Assembly: GCF_900198405.1 (NCBI RefSeq)
Contig: NZ_FZMR01000018.1
Location: 1 to 36,296, forward strand
Reading direction: 5' to 3'
Length of the DNA stretch: 36,296 nt
DNA from: Helicobacter cetorum
Lineage (GTDB): Bacteria > Campylobacterota > Campylobacteria > Campylobacterales > Helicobacteraceae
This document shows, in pieces, positions 1 to 7,786 of the stretch. Below the pieces are notes generated by a model, which saw only the letters and a program-made list of their open reading frames with translations, was not told the origin of the DNA and ran no database searches. Position 1 is the stretch's first letter, and every line of letters starts with the position of its first letter. The translations under genes were made by a program, and so were the position numbers.

Positions 1-39
1 TATCGCTTGACTTTGTCAAGCTCTTTATTATTTGTTTTT

Positions 40-61
40 AAAACGCTTTTAAAAGCGTTTT
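40..61. terminator. perfect 22-base palindrome, possible bidirectional terminator
   Basis: Two 11-base arms (AAAACGCTTTT and AAAAGCGTTTT) are exact reverse complements. Folded with a TTTTAAAA loop this gives an AAAACGC/GCGTTTT stem followed by a T-rich stretch on either strand. It lies about 125 bases downstream of hsdS on the minus strand. The stem is AT-rich and weak, so a terminator role is inferred. Confidence 0.35.
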
Positions 62-185
62 TATTGTTTAACCACTAAACAAATTAAAAAACAAGATTTC
101 TTAAAAGTCTTATGCGTTTAAAAAAGGTCTTTTAGCGTTTTTTATGTTTTTTAAACCCTAATCTTAGCACTCATTAAATCGTTGT

Positions 186-758
186 TTAAAGATTTTTTGA
201 TGTTTTGATTTTATTTTTAAGGCTTGTGATTTCATTATCCAAATTACTTAAAATTTTAGCGATAGCAATTTGTTCGTTTAGGGGGGGTAGAGAAACTAAT
301 TGATTTGTAACGCTTATCTTACTTAATCCAAGTTGTGCTGACCCACATGCTTTTAGTCTTAGTTCACTATTGACTTCATTAGAATTAATGCGGTATTTTA
401 AAAATAAGGCATCACACTTTTTACTTATTTTTATTTGCAATTTAAAGACATGGTCGCCCAATATATACTTGTAGTCAGTATCAATATATGCAACTTTACC
501 GATAATATTACCTCCACCTATATCATCTTTTGGCATAACCAAGTCGTCTTTTGACAAAAAATCTTGCTTTAAACTCGTTCTTTTATGTGCTATTAAATCT
601 CCATTGATTGATATAGCCCCCATGTCTACAATGTAGTTTTCTCCATAATTATCAATAGATTTACTCTTTGAATATCCTGTTGTGATTTCGCATATATCCC
701 CAAGCCTTACCACTTCCCACTCTTTAGGGCAATCATAGAATGCTGTTAATGCGTTCAT
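186..758 (-). CDS. hsdS: half-sized type I restriction specificity subunit (HsdS), tail frameshifted
   Basis: This 190-residue protein has the layout of one half of an HsdS. A short entry segment (PKEWEVVRLGDICEITTG, residues 11-28) leads into one target recognition domain, followed by a conserved helix with LPPLNEQIAIAKIL and a lysine-rich spacer. Full HsdS proteins (about 400 residues) carry two such units, so this one would have to dimerise or act with another half. No hsdM or hsdR is in the window. The frame ends in KTSKNL, but the next 35 bases in another frame encode NNDLMSAKIRV and a stop at 151-153, which resembles the usual Helicobacter HsdS tail. One extra A in the A6 run (T6 at 193-198 on plus) would join them. 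The start has AGGA upstream and lies 7 bases after the nnr stop. A C7 run (G7 at 281-287) lies in the LPPLNEQ codons. Confidence 0.8.
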   Translation of the reverse strand: MNALTAFYDCPKEWEVVRLGDICEITTGYSKSKSIDNYGENYIVDMGAISINGDLIAHKRTSLKQDFLSKDDLVMPKDDIGGGNIIGKVAYIDTDYKYILGDHVFKLQIKISKKCDALFLKYRINSNEVNSELRLKACGSAQLGLSKISVTNQLVSLPPLNEQIAIAKILSNLDNEITSLKNKIKTSKNL

Positions 759-765
759 AAAGTTC

Positions 766-2169
766 CTATGCTTTTAATCGTTTAATCTTTTCTATCAAAT
801 CTAGGGGTGTTAAAGCGTAGTTATTTTTAAACTCTAAGCTCGCTATAGAATGGGCTAAACTTGCACAAATTGTGGCATCTAGGGGCGTATAATTTTGAGC
901 TAGTAAGCTAACAATTAGTCCGGCTAACACATCGCCACTCCCTGCTTTTGCTAGAGCAACACTCCCTAAATTGTTAATAAAAACCTGCCCTTGGTGAGCG
1001 ATGATAGTATTAGCCCCCTTTAAAAGCAACACCATTTTTTTATAACGCTTTGAAAAATCTCTTGCTATTTCTAGCTTATTATCTAGTAATTCTTGCATAT
1101 TTATCTTTATGCCCACTAATTCTAAAAGCGATAAAAATTCTTTAGGGTGTGGGGTAAGCACGACTTCATAATCTAGGGCTTGTAAAATTTCTTTGTGATA
1201 AAAAGCCCCAGCATCTAAAACGCATGGCACAAGTTCAAGCCACTTCTTAAAATCCTTTGGCATAACTTCTAGCCCCATCCCTAGTGCAAACGCACTAAGC
1301 TTGTTAGGAAAATTCTCATAAAAAACTAATTCTAAAGGCTTATTGCTAGGATTTATCTCGCATTCTAAGGCTTGGATACTCACAATTCCTGCTCCAAAAC
1401 TTAACGCACTCATCGCACTGAGTAGTCCTGCCCCACTATGCTTACCTAAAAGCACATGCACATGCCCATAATCGCCTTTATGAGCGTTTTTGTTATCTCT
1501 TAGGGGTAATTTCAGGTCGCTTTTTTCTAATAAAAAAGTGTCTGTTTCTATCTCATAAGCACCGCTAAAAACCCCTAAATTACCCACTTCTAAAGTCCCT
1601 ATATAGTCCTTAACCCTATCATTCAATAAGCAAGTTTTTAAAGCTCCCATGCTGATAGTCATAGTTGCTTTAAACGCCCCTTGAGAGACTCTGCCTTTTA
1701 AATCTATCCCACTAGGAATATCACAGGCGATTTTAAATTTTGCTTTTTTAGAGAGATTTTCAAAACAATCCCTTAAAAACGGCTCTAACTCGCCCTTAAA
1801 ATGACTTCCTACTACGCAATCTATTAACACATCGCATTCTAAATCATCTAATGGATTATATTTTTTAATTTCTACCCCTATTTTTAATGCCCTTTCTTTT
1901 TGGAGTTTGCACATAGGGCTTTTTGGGGGTTTCATTTCAAAAACTAGCACTCTAAAATGCCCTTTTAAGCGTCTTGCTAAAGTATAGCCATCGCCCCCAT
2001 TATCCCCACTCCCACATAGAATAATGACTTTAGAATTTAAGGGGGTGTTTTTAAAAACCGCTTTTTCTAAAGATATAGCGGCATTTTCCATTAGAATATC
2101 TTCGCTTAAATGTAATTTTTCAACAGCCCTTTTGTCTAAGAAATCCACTTTTTCATACACTGCACGCAT
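766..2169 (-). CDS. nnr: bifunctional NAD(P)HX epimerase / dehydratase
   Basis: Repairs damaged nicotinamide cofactors. The N-terminal YjeF_N half interconverts R- and S-NAD(P)HX, and the C-terminal ribokinase-like half dehydrates S-NAD(P)HX using ADP. The epimerase half shows [18 protein letters not shown] at about residues 53-70 and [10 protein letters not shown] near 150. The dehydratase half shows LTPHPKEF near 336 and the nucleotide-site motif [11 protein letters not shown] near 410. At 467 residues it is the usual length for the fused enzyme. The ATG start is upstream of all conserved sequence. It is followed by hsdS after 7 bases and preceded by a 133-base gap after the exonuclease gene, all on the same strand. 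The gap contains the 12-base palindrome TAACTATAGTTA at 2265-2276 and no recognisable gene. Confidence 0.92.
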   Translation of the reverse strand: MRAVYEKVDFLDKRAVEKLHLSEDILMENAAISLEKAVFKNTPLNSKVIILCGSGDNGGDGYTLARRLKGHFRVLVFEMKPPKSPMCKLQKERALKIGVEIKKYNPLDDLECDVLIDCVVGSHFKGELEPFLRDCFENLSKKAKFKIACDIPSGIDLKGRVSQGAFKATMTISMGALKTCLLNDRVKDYIGTLEVGNLGVFSGAYEIETDTFLLEKSDLKLPLRDNKNAHKGDYGHVHVLLGKHSGAGLLSAMSALSFGAGIVSIQALECEINPSNKPLELVFYENFPNKLSAFALGMGLEVMPKDFKKWLELVPCVLDAGAFYHKEILQALDYEVVLTPHPKEFLSLLELVGIKINMQELLDNKLEIARDFSKRYKKMVLLLKGANTIIAHQGQVFINNLGSVALAKAGSGDVLAGLIVSLLAQNYTPLDATICASLAHSIASLEFKNNYALTPLDLIEKIKRLKA

Positions 2170-2302
2170 TATCTAGTCCTAGCGATAAAATTATCAAACG
2201 ATTTTACTTGAATTTGGCTTTTTTCCCCTTTAAGTTTCTGCACCAAATCTTTCAAAAATTACCCTAACTATAGTTAAAATAAGGTCAAATCAATAGAGGT
2301 AT

Positions 2303-3169
2303 CTAGTCGCTATGCTTGGTTGGGTTTTCAAAAAAACCCTCTGCTCTTTCAAAAAAGGGGAAAAGCGATGGATTTTGATTGTGTCTAGCTCTTGGAGGTC
2401 TTTTAATTAAGGTGTTAGCACATTTTGAAAAATCTATTAAATCCATCGTTGTTTTGATATAGTTAGGCAAATTCAATAAGCATATTTCAAAGAGTTTGTA
2501 ACTCGCTAGAGCGTCTGCATAAGCTCTATGGCTAATTTCTATATCAAACCCTAAAAGCTCTTTTAAAAAGCTCAAAGAATAACGCATAGATAAAATTGCA
2601 CGCCTTGATAAATCTAGAGTGCAAAGCTTTAAATTCAATAAGGGGCAATGCAATTTTTCCACAAAATAACGCCCTAAAAAAGCGTAATCAAAATTAGCGT
2701 TATGGGCCACAAACACGCTATTACCTAAAAAAAGGCGTAATTCTTGTAACGCTTCTTTGACATTTGGAGCATTCAAGGTATCTTCATAGGTAATGCCTGT
2801 AAGCTCAGTGATATAATCTGGCACGCTTTTAACCTTAATAAAAGTTTCAAAACGATTGATGATTTGCCCCCCTTTAACCTGCACGGCACCGATTTCTAAA
2901 ATCTCATGTTTTAGGGGGTCAGATCCGGTTGTCTCTAAATCAATAAAGGAAAAAACTTCATCTTTAAAGGGGGTTTTAAGATTTTTGAGCGTGATTAAAT
3001 CGTTATGAGTTTCTATGAAATTTAGTCCACACGCTTTTAAATACTCTAAATTGATTTCATCATCAATGAGACGAGAGAGCGAATTTTCTAATGTGCTTAA
3101 GCTTAAATCTTGGTGCTTTAAGCGAGCGATTAAGACTTGAATATCTTTATGCAAGAGATTTTCTAACAT
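2303..3169 (-). CDS. DnaQ-like DEDDh 3'-5' exonuclease
   Basis: An exonuclease of the DNA polymerase III epsilon / RNase T family. The three motifs are present in order: FIDLETTGSDP (Exo I, the Asp and Glu), VAHNANFDYAFL (Exo II) and HRAYADALASYKLFE (Exo III, with His four residues before Asp). An N-terminal segment of about 75 residues without motifs precedes the catalytic domain. The frame could open at a TTG at 3190, but the ATG at 3169 is chosen because it has GAAGG upstream and gives a start MLENLLHKD (288 residues). The start lies inside the 3' end of rpe, overlapping it by 23 bases, so the two are probably co-translated. It may be the replicative proofreading subunit or a repair exonuclease; the sequence alone does not separate these. 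Confidence 0.88.
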   Translation of the reverse strand: MLENLLHKDIQVLIARLKHQDLSLSTLENSLSRLIDDEINLEYLKACGLNFIETHNDLITLKNLKTPFKDEVFSFIDLETTGSDPLKHEILEIGAVQVKGGQIINRFETFIKVKSVPDYITELTGITYEDTLNAPNVKEALQELRLFLGNSVFVAHNANFDYAFLGRYFVEKLHCPLLNLKLCTLDLSRRAILSMRYSLSFLKELLGFDIEISHRAYADALASYKLFEICLLNLPNYIKTTMDLIDFSKCANTLIKRPPRARHNQNPSLFPFFERAEGFFENPTKHSD

Positions 3170-3800
3170 TCTGTAAGCCTTCAATGGCAAGCTTACGATT
3201 TTTTGCTTTAAAAATATAGCTCCCTGAGACTACAATATCCACGCCCACTTCTTCAAGCTCAAGGATATTTTTGTCATTCACACCCCCATCCACTTCCAAA
3301 AAACAGCTAGGGTTATATTTTTTAATCAATTCTTTAACCTTAAAAGCTTTTTCTAACACCAAGTCTAAAAACTTTTGCCCGCCAAAGCCCGGATTGACAC
3401 TCATCAAAAGCACTAAGCCAACACTTTCTAATAAGTATTTAATGCTCTCTTCATGCGTGTGGGGGTTTAGCACAATTCCAGGGGTTATGCCTAAATTTTT
3501 GATAAGTTGTAATACTCTGTGGGGGTGCTTTTCATTTTCTGCATGAATGCTTATAATTTGTGGTTTTAAAGGGGCAAATAACTCTATAAAAAAACTCGCA
3601 TTTTCTACCATTAAATGCACATCTAAAGGCACTTTACACATTTTGGCGGCATTCTCTAAAATCACAGGACCCATGGTTAAATTAGGCACATAATGCCCAT
3701 CCATCACATCAACATGCAAAAAATCAGCGTTACTCACGCTCTCTATCTCTTGTGCTAAATACATAAAATTAGCACTCAAAAGGCTTGGGGCTACTTTCAA
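3147..3800 (-). CDS. rpe: ribulose-phosphate 3-epimerase
   Basis: Interconverts ribulose 5-phosphate and xylulose 5-phosphate in the pentose phosphate pathway. It is a TIM-barrel protein of 217 residues, the normal size. The metal-binding HVDVMDGHYVPN (His29, Asp31), DVHLMVEN, MSVNPGFGGQ and the phosphate/metal segment EVDGGVNDKN are all visible. The start codon is TTG at 3798-3800 with GGGAAG about 7 bases upstream; it directly precedes the conserved KVAPSLLSANF, so no other start fits. It is divergent from fbp, another sugar-phosphate enzyme, across a 70-base gap, and its 3' end overlaps the exonuclease gene. Confidence 0.96.
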   Translation of the reverse strand: MKVAPSLLSANFMYLAQEIESVSNADFLHVDVMDGHYVPNLTMGPVILENAAKMCKVPLDVHLMVENASFFIELFAPLKPQIISIHAENEKHPHRVLQLIKNLGITPGIVLNPHTHEESIKYLLESVGLVLLMSVNPGFGGQKFLDLVLEKAFKVKELIKKYNPSCFLEVDGGVNDKNILELEEVGVDIVVSGSYIFKAKNRKLAIEGLQNVRKSLA

Positions 3801-3829
3801 AATACTTCCCTAATTTCAATGTTTTAAAG

Positions 3830-3835
3830 TAAAAT
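3830..3835 (+). promoter_or_regulatory. possible -10 box (TAAAAT) for fbp
   Basis: TAAAAT lies 36 bases before the fbp ATG in the short gap between rpe and fbp, and the ATG has AAGGG just upstream. It deviates from TATAAT at one position and has no TG extension, so the call is weak. Confidence 0.35.
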
Positions 3836-3870
3836 GTTAGCATTTTTAATCAAATCATAAAAGGGTTTTT

Positions 3871-4743
3871 ATGGATTACAAACATTTTAAAGGCATGCAT
3901 GCAGACATTGTGATAGAAATTATAAGTCTTTTAGAAAAAGGGGCTAAAAAAGCTCAAGAGATTTTAAGTAAGCCTGATGCAGGGAGCTACACGAAGTTAG
4001 AAAATAGTAGTGGGGACACCCCTATTAAGGCAGATTTAGCCCTAGACAAATTCCTAGAAAAAAATCTTTTAAGCTTAGAAAATATCAAAAGTGTCTTTAG
4101 CGAAGAAAAAGAAACACCCATTACTAAAGAAAATGGCTCTTATTGTATCGCCTATGACCCATTAGATGGGAGTTCGGTTATGGAAGCGAATTTCTTAGTT
4201 GGCACAATTATGGGAATTTATGAAAACGATTTCAAGGCTCAAAATTTGGTCGCTAGTCTATATCTTGTTTTTGGGCATAAAATGGAATTAGTCATAGCCC
4301 TAGATAAAGTTTATCGCTATGCTTTTTATGAAAACAAGTTCCATTTCATAGAAACAATCACTTTGGAAAATAAGGGTAAAATCATCGCTAGTGGGGGCAA
4401 TCAAAAGGACTTTTCTCTAGGACTAAAAAAAGCTTTAAACACACTTTTTGAAGAAAATTATCGCTTACGCTATTCGGGGTCAATGGTCGCTGATGTGCAT
4501 CACTTATTGATTAAAAAAGGCGGAATGTTTTCTTATCCCCAAAAGAAATTACGCAAGCTTTTTGAAGTCTTTCCACTAGCTTTTATGATTGAAAAAGCTA
4601 AGGGGGAAGCGTTTTATTTTGACAAAGGAATTAAAAAGCGTTTGTTAGAACAAAGTGTTGAAAGTTATCACCAAAAGTGTGAATGCTATCTAACAAGCCA
4701 CTATGAAGCTCAAATTTTAGAAGAGCATTTAAAGGGGGAATAA
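3871..4743 (+). CDS. fbp: class I fructose-1,6-bisphosphatase
   Basis: Dephosphorylates fructose 1,6-bisphosphate in gluconeogenesis. The metal-site signature YDPLDGSSVMEANFLVGTI lies near residues 94-112, preceded by the GDTPIKADLALDKFLEKNL segment and VFSEEKE, both typical of class I enzymes. RLRYSGSMVADVHHLL and KKGGMFSYP follow in the sugar-phosphate half. At 290 residues it is slightly shorter than the E. coli enzyme (about 330). Its stop overlaps the ATG of the following 67-residue gene by one base (TAATG), so the two should be translated together. Confidence 0.95.
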   Translation: MDYKHFKGMHADIVIEIISLLEKGAKKAQEILSKPDAGSYTKLENSSGDTPIKADLALDKFLEKNLLSLENIKSVFSEEKETPITKENGSYCIAYDPLDGSSVMEANFLVGTIMGIYENDFKAQNLVASLYLVFGHKMELVIALDKVYRYAFYENKFHFIETITLENKGKIIASGGNQKDFSLGLKKALNTLFEENYRLRYSGSMVADVHHLLIKKGGMFSYPQKKLRKLFEVFPLAFMIEKAKGEAFYFDKGIKKRLLEQSVESYHQKCECYLTSHYEAQILEEHLKGE

Positions 4744-4946
4744 TGCAAGATAGTGCTAAAAAATTAGAATATGAAGAGCGTTTTAATGATGCTCTTTTAA
4801 AATTACAAGCTTGTCAAAAGGAAAAGCAAGTGATGAGTTGCTTGAAATGCGAACAAGTCTTAAATTGTGAAACTCGTAATCTTTATGTGAACGCCACTTA
4901 TGAAAGCATGAGTTTAGGCGAAGTGGGTGGGTTTGATTTTAACTAA
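4743..4946 (+). CDS. small cysteine-containing conserved-looking protein
   Basis: A 67-residue protein with no recognised family. The N-terminal half is a charged helix (residues 1-30). The middle has four cysteines (one at about 24, then SCLKCEQ and NCETRN at about 33-48), a spacing that could hold a metal, and the end is YESMSLGEVGGFDFN. It is real rather than chance sequence: it overlaps fbp by one base at its start and the next gene by 20 bases at its end, with no room for other coding. Function unknown. Confidence 0.7.
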   Translation: MQDSAKKLEYEERFNDALLKLQACQKEKQVMSCLKCEQVLNCETRNLYVNATYESMSLGEVGGFDFN

Positions 4947-6054
4947 GCCCTTAATCTGGTTAGACATTTTAGACCCTAAATACGCTCTATTTTTTCAAGC
5001 GTTTTTGCCTTATTTTCAAGAAATGGGCGAACTTCTAATCACCACAAGAAAAGACACCCACTATAATGAATGCGTGAATATCTTAGAAATGTTTAACACG
5101 CCCTATATAGCTATTAATGCTCCTTATAGCGCTAGTTTAAAAGATAAATATTTGGCAAGACTAGAGAGAGAAAAAGCGTTTTTAAAGCTGTTTGAAACAC
5201 GCCCTAAGCCTAGCGTGTTAATCACAGGGGTAAGTGTAGAGGCGGTGAGTGTAGCGTATGCCTTAAATATTCCTATAGCACATTTTAGCGATACACCCAT
5301 GTTTAGCGATACTTTTAATAGGGAATTTTACACCAAACAAGCTCGCTTAAGCCTGCCCTTAAGTTCGCTTATCATCTATCCTTTTGTTGTGCCTAAAAAG
5401 TGTTACACGCATTTAGGTATTCCTAAAGATAGGCTTATCAAACAAGATTTTTTAGACGCTAGTTTGTGTATAGAATATGCTAAAAAAAATCCAACCAATC
5501 TTTTAAAAGAAAGTTTAGGGTTAAAAAACAATGCCCCTATTATCTTAGCTAGAGAAGAAGAATATAAAGCTAGTTATGTCAATAAAAAACATTCTCTTTT
5601 TTATGAAACAATGGAGTTTTTAGGCTCAAAAGATTGTGAAGTTTTAATTGTACCTCGTTATGATAAAGAAGAGTTAAAAAAGCGTTTTAAAAATTTCAAA
5701 AATATTTGCGTTTTAGAAAAAACTTATAACGCTTTTAGCTTGTATGCTCTAGCAGATATTTTTATAGGGGCTGGTGGCACAATGACTTTAGAGAGTTGCT
5801 ATTTGGGTATTCCTACGCTCTCCTTACGCTCTATTTCACTCTTTCATGACAAGTTTTTAATAAACCATAATTTATTAAAGCATGCTGATGGTTTAAAAGA
5901 GGCTCAAAATATTTTAGAAAATTTCTTATCCATTAAGGACTATTCAAGTTGCAAAAAACAAACGCATTTAAAAGCACAAAAACACTATAAAGCCAAAAAT
6001 TTAGAATCAAAAATCGCACAAATTTGTAAAAAGATTAGCACACTCATTAAATGA
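4927..6054 (+). CDS. DUF354-like GT-B fold protein, probable glycosyltransferase or epimerase relative
   Basis: A 375-residue protein with two Rossmann-like halves. The N-terminal half opens with IWLDILDPKYALFF and has PSVLITGVSVEAVSVAYALNIPIAHFSDTPM at about residues 93-124 (a DUF354 feature, given here in full only as its position matters). The C-terminal half has CEVLIVPRYDKEEL and the nucleotide-sugar-like turn GAGGTMTLESCYLGIPTLSLR near 275-295, similar to MurG and UDP-GlcNAc 2-epimerases. The assigned start is GTG at 4927; a TTG at 4933 is the only close alternative, and both lie inside the preceding 67-residue gene. No substrate can be inferred. Two inverted repeats follow the stop. 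Confidence 0.72.
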   Translation: MGLILTKPLIWLDILDPKYALFFQAFLPYFQEMGELLITTRKDTHYNECVNILEMFNTPYIAINAPYSASLKDKYLARLEREKAFLKLFETRPKPSVLITGVSVEAVSVAYALNIPIAHFSDTPMFSDTFNREFYTKQARLSLPLSSLIIYPFVVPKKCYTHLGIPKDRLIKQDFLDASLCIEYAKKNPTNLLKESLGLKNNAPIILAREEEYKASYVNKKHSLFYETMEFLGSKDCEVLIVPRYDKEELKKRFKNFKNICVLEKTYNAFSLYALADIFIGAGGTMTLESCYLGIPTLSLRSISLFHDKFLINHNLLKHADGLKEAQNILENFLSIKDYSSCKKQTHLKAQKHYKAKNLESKIAQICKKISTLIK

Positions 6055-6058
6055 GATA

Positions 6059-6096
6059 TTTTTAGAATGAGCCTCTTAGAGCACTAATTCTAAAAA
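6059..6096 (+). terminator. 10-base inverted repeat after the plus-strand operon
   Basis: TTTTTAGAAT (6059-6068) and ATTCTAAAAA (6087-6096) are perfect complements separated by 18 bases, starting 5 bases after the stop at 6054. There is no T run on the plus strand, so termination here is possible but weak. Confidence 0.3.
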
Positions 6097-6126
6097 CATA
6101 ACGCCAACCAAAAACTTGGTTAAGGC
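6092..6126 (-). terminator. probable terminator of the nadK-recN operon
   Basis: Read on the minus strand, GCC-TT-AACCAA, a GTTT loop, TTGGTT and GGC form a 9-pair stem with a 2-base bulge (arms 6116-6126 and 6103-6111). A T run (GTTATGTTTTT) follows. It lies about 40 bases after the stop of the 98-residue gene. Confidence 0.5.
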
Positions 6127-6163
6127 AAAATTTCTAAGTTATTAAAAATCCCTCTAACAAACC

Positions 6164-6460
6164 TTAGCCTACAATATCTAGCAAATGCTCTTCATGCCAT
6201 AATTCAATTTCTTCTTCTTCTAATTCAAACGCCTTAGACCTTTGCTGGCTTTGATAGTGGTTTGGAGAGCCTTCTTTAGGGTTTTTATCGCTAATGGCTT
6301 GCAGATTTTCTAACGCCCTTGTTTCTTGAGCTAATTCAAGCTTGTTTTGAAAACTTTGTGCTAAGTCTAGCATATCACTTCTAGCACCTTGTTGGATAGC
6401 AGAATTTAAGGGAGCGTTTTGGTTGATATAAGTTACATTACCTAAAGCTGAAACACCCAT
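6164..6460 (-). CDS. small acidic protein of unknown function
   Basis: A 98-residue protein that matches no family I recognise. It starts MGVSALGNVTYINQNAPLNS, has a helical middle (MLDLAQSFQNKLELAQETRALENLQAI, residues 30-56, positions approximate) and an acidic end (ELEEEEIELWHEE). The look is of a soluble helical partner protein. The ATG has a perfect AGGAGG (within 6465-6472) and sits 18 bases after the rqcH-like gene, so it is the last member of the nadK-recN-rqcH operon. Strong translation signals and operon position support it as a real gene. Confidence 0.65.
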   Translation of the reverse strand: MGVSALGNVTYINQNAPLNSAIQQGARSDMLDLAQSFQNKLELAQETRALENLQAISDKNPKEGSPNHYQSQQRSKAFELEEEEIELWHEEHLLDIVG

Positions 6461-6478
6461 GCTAACCTCCTTGAATGT

Positions 6479-7786
6479 TTAAGTGTCCTTTAGGCTAATA
6501 GTTCGGTATTTTGAGTAAATAACATTAGCTCCCTTGATAATTTTGACAAATTTTCGCTGTGTATAATCAATTTCGTAACTACTAAACACATCTTTTTGCA
6601 TTTTAATTAACATTTTGGCTAATTCTAAGATGATTTCATCTTTGGGGGTGTTTTTTTGGCAAAAAACGATTAAATGCGAGCTAGGAATATCTCTAATATG
6701 CATCCACAAATCATTCGCCCTTGCGTCTTGCAAGAGTTTAATATTCTCTTTTTGGTTTTTTCCTAAGCCGATTTTAAAATCCTTGTAATATAACACTTCA
6801 TACCCACTCATAGGGCGTTTAATCTTAGCATTTTTCATCGGCATAAACATCTCTAACACGCTTTCTTTTAAAGCTTGTTTAACATAATTGATTTGGTGTT
6901 CTTTAAAGGCGATTTTTTCCTTTAAATTCTCTTCTTCTAAATACAGAAATTGTGATTTTTGTTTCTTTTTCTTGCTAAGAGTAAATTTTTTGTTGATAAA
7001 GGCGTTTAAAGGCATGCTATTATCAATTTCAATCACGCATTCCTTATTTTCAAAATCTTTTAAAGTAACGCTATTTTGATGTTTGTTGATTAAATGCTGA
7101 TAAGTCAATAATAACGACGCCTGAGTTTGCAATTCTTTAGCTTCTAGCTGTAATTTTTGGGGTTTTTCTAGTTTTTCTAATTTTTCACTCAAGCGTTCTT
7201 TTTGGGTGTTTAATCGTTTGATGATTTGATTTTTTTTGTGTTCTAATTCTTTATGCTGATAAAGCAAAAAATCTTTTTCTAAAATTCCTAACAAGCCCTT
7301 AAAATCCAAACACTCTTCTTTATGGGCGTATGTGTTAGGGGGCAATGCGCCTAAAATATCGTTTTTGGCTACCCTATCATTAAAACGCAAGGCTTCTATG
7401 ACGTATTTTTCTTTATCCAAAATAATGAGATTCGCTCTTTTGGGAATGAGTTCTAAACGCACGATAAAACTTTCACTCTTATAAGCTAAATCTTTAGAGC
7501 CTTTGATTTCTAAAATTCTGTCATTATCAATGATGTTAGCTTCTAAAATTTTGGCGTTCTTAGCGAATTTATTCAAGCAAGAATCTAAGGCTAGAGTGTT
7601 TTTCAAAACGCTTTCTAGTGGTTTTTGAGACAAGCCGATATAAGGCACACTAAAATCTAAAACAAAGGCGTATTTTTCTTTAGAAAAAGTCTCTAATAAA
7701 AAACAAGATGCACTCAAGCGTTTGAGAGTAAAGCTTGTTTGAGTGTTTAAAAATTCGCTGAACTTTTTTAGAAGAAAAAATTTCAT
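6479..7786 (-). CDS. rqcH: NFACT family RqcH-like protein (older name: fibronectin-binding protein)
   Basis: A member of the NFACT family, which in bacteria binds stalled 50S subunits and recruits alanyl-tRNA to tag the stuck chain. The N-terminal NFACT-N domain spans about residues 1-160 and carries Asp89-Arg90 in NIIDNDRILEI. A DR pair at this place is needed for tail synthesis in Bacillus RqcH. A lysine-rich coiled coil follows (about 170-310), then the C-terminal NFACT-R domain with ARANDLWMHIRDIPSSHLI near 350-370. At 435 residues it is shorter than the Bacillus protein (about 570). It overlaps recN by 4 bases (ATGA). The old fibronectin-binding annotation is not supported by a signal peptide. 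Confidence 0.82.
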   Translation of the reverse strand: MKFFLLKKFSEFLNTQTSFTLKRLSASCFLLETFSKEKYAFVLDFSVPYIGLSQKPLESVLKNTLALDSCLNKFAKNAKILEANIIDNDRILEIKGSKDLAYKSESFIVRLELIPKRANLIILDKEKYVIEALRFNDRVAKNDILGALPPNTYAHKEECLDFKGLLGILEKDFLLYQHKELEHKKNQIIKRLNTQKERLSEKLEKLEKPQKLQLEAKELQTQASLLLTYQHLINKHQNSVTLKDFENKECVIEIDNSMPLNAFINKKFTLSKKKKQKSQFLYLEEENLKEKIAFKEHQINYVKQALKESVLEMFMPMKNAKIKRPMSGYEVLYYKDFKIGLGKNQKENIKLLQDARANDLWMHIRDIPSSHLIVFCQKNTPKDEIILELAKMLIKMQKDVFSSYEIDYTQRKFVKIIKGANVIYSKYRTISLKDT

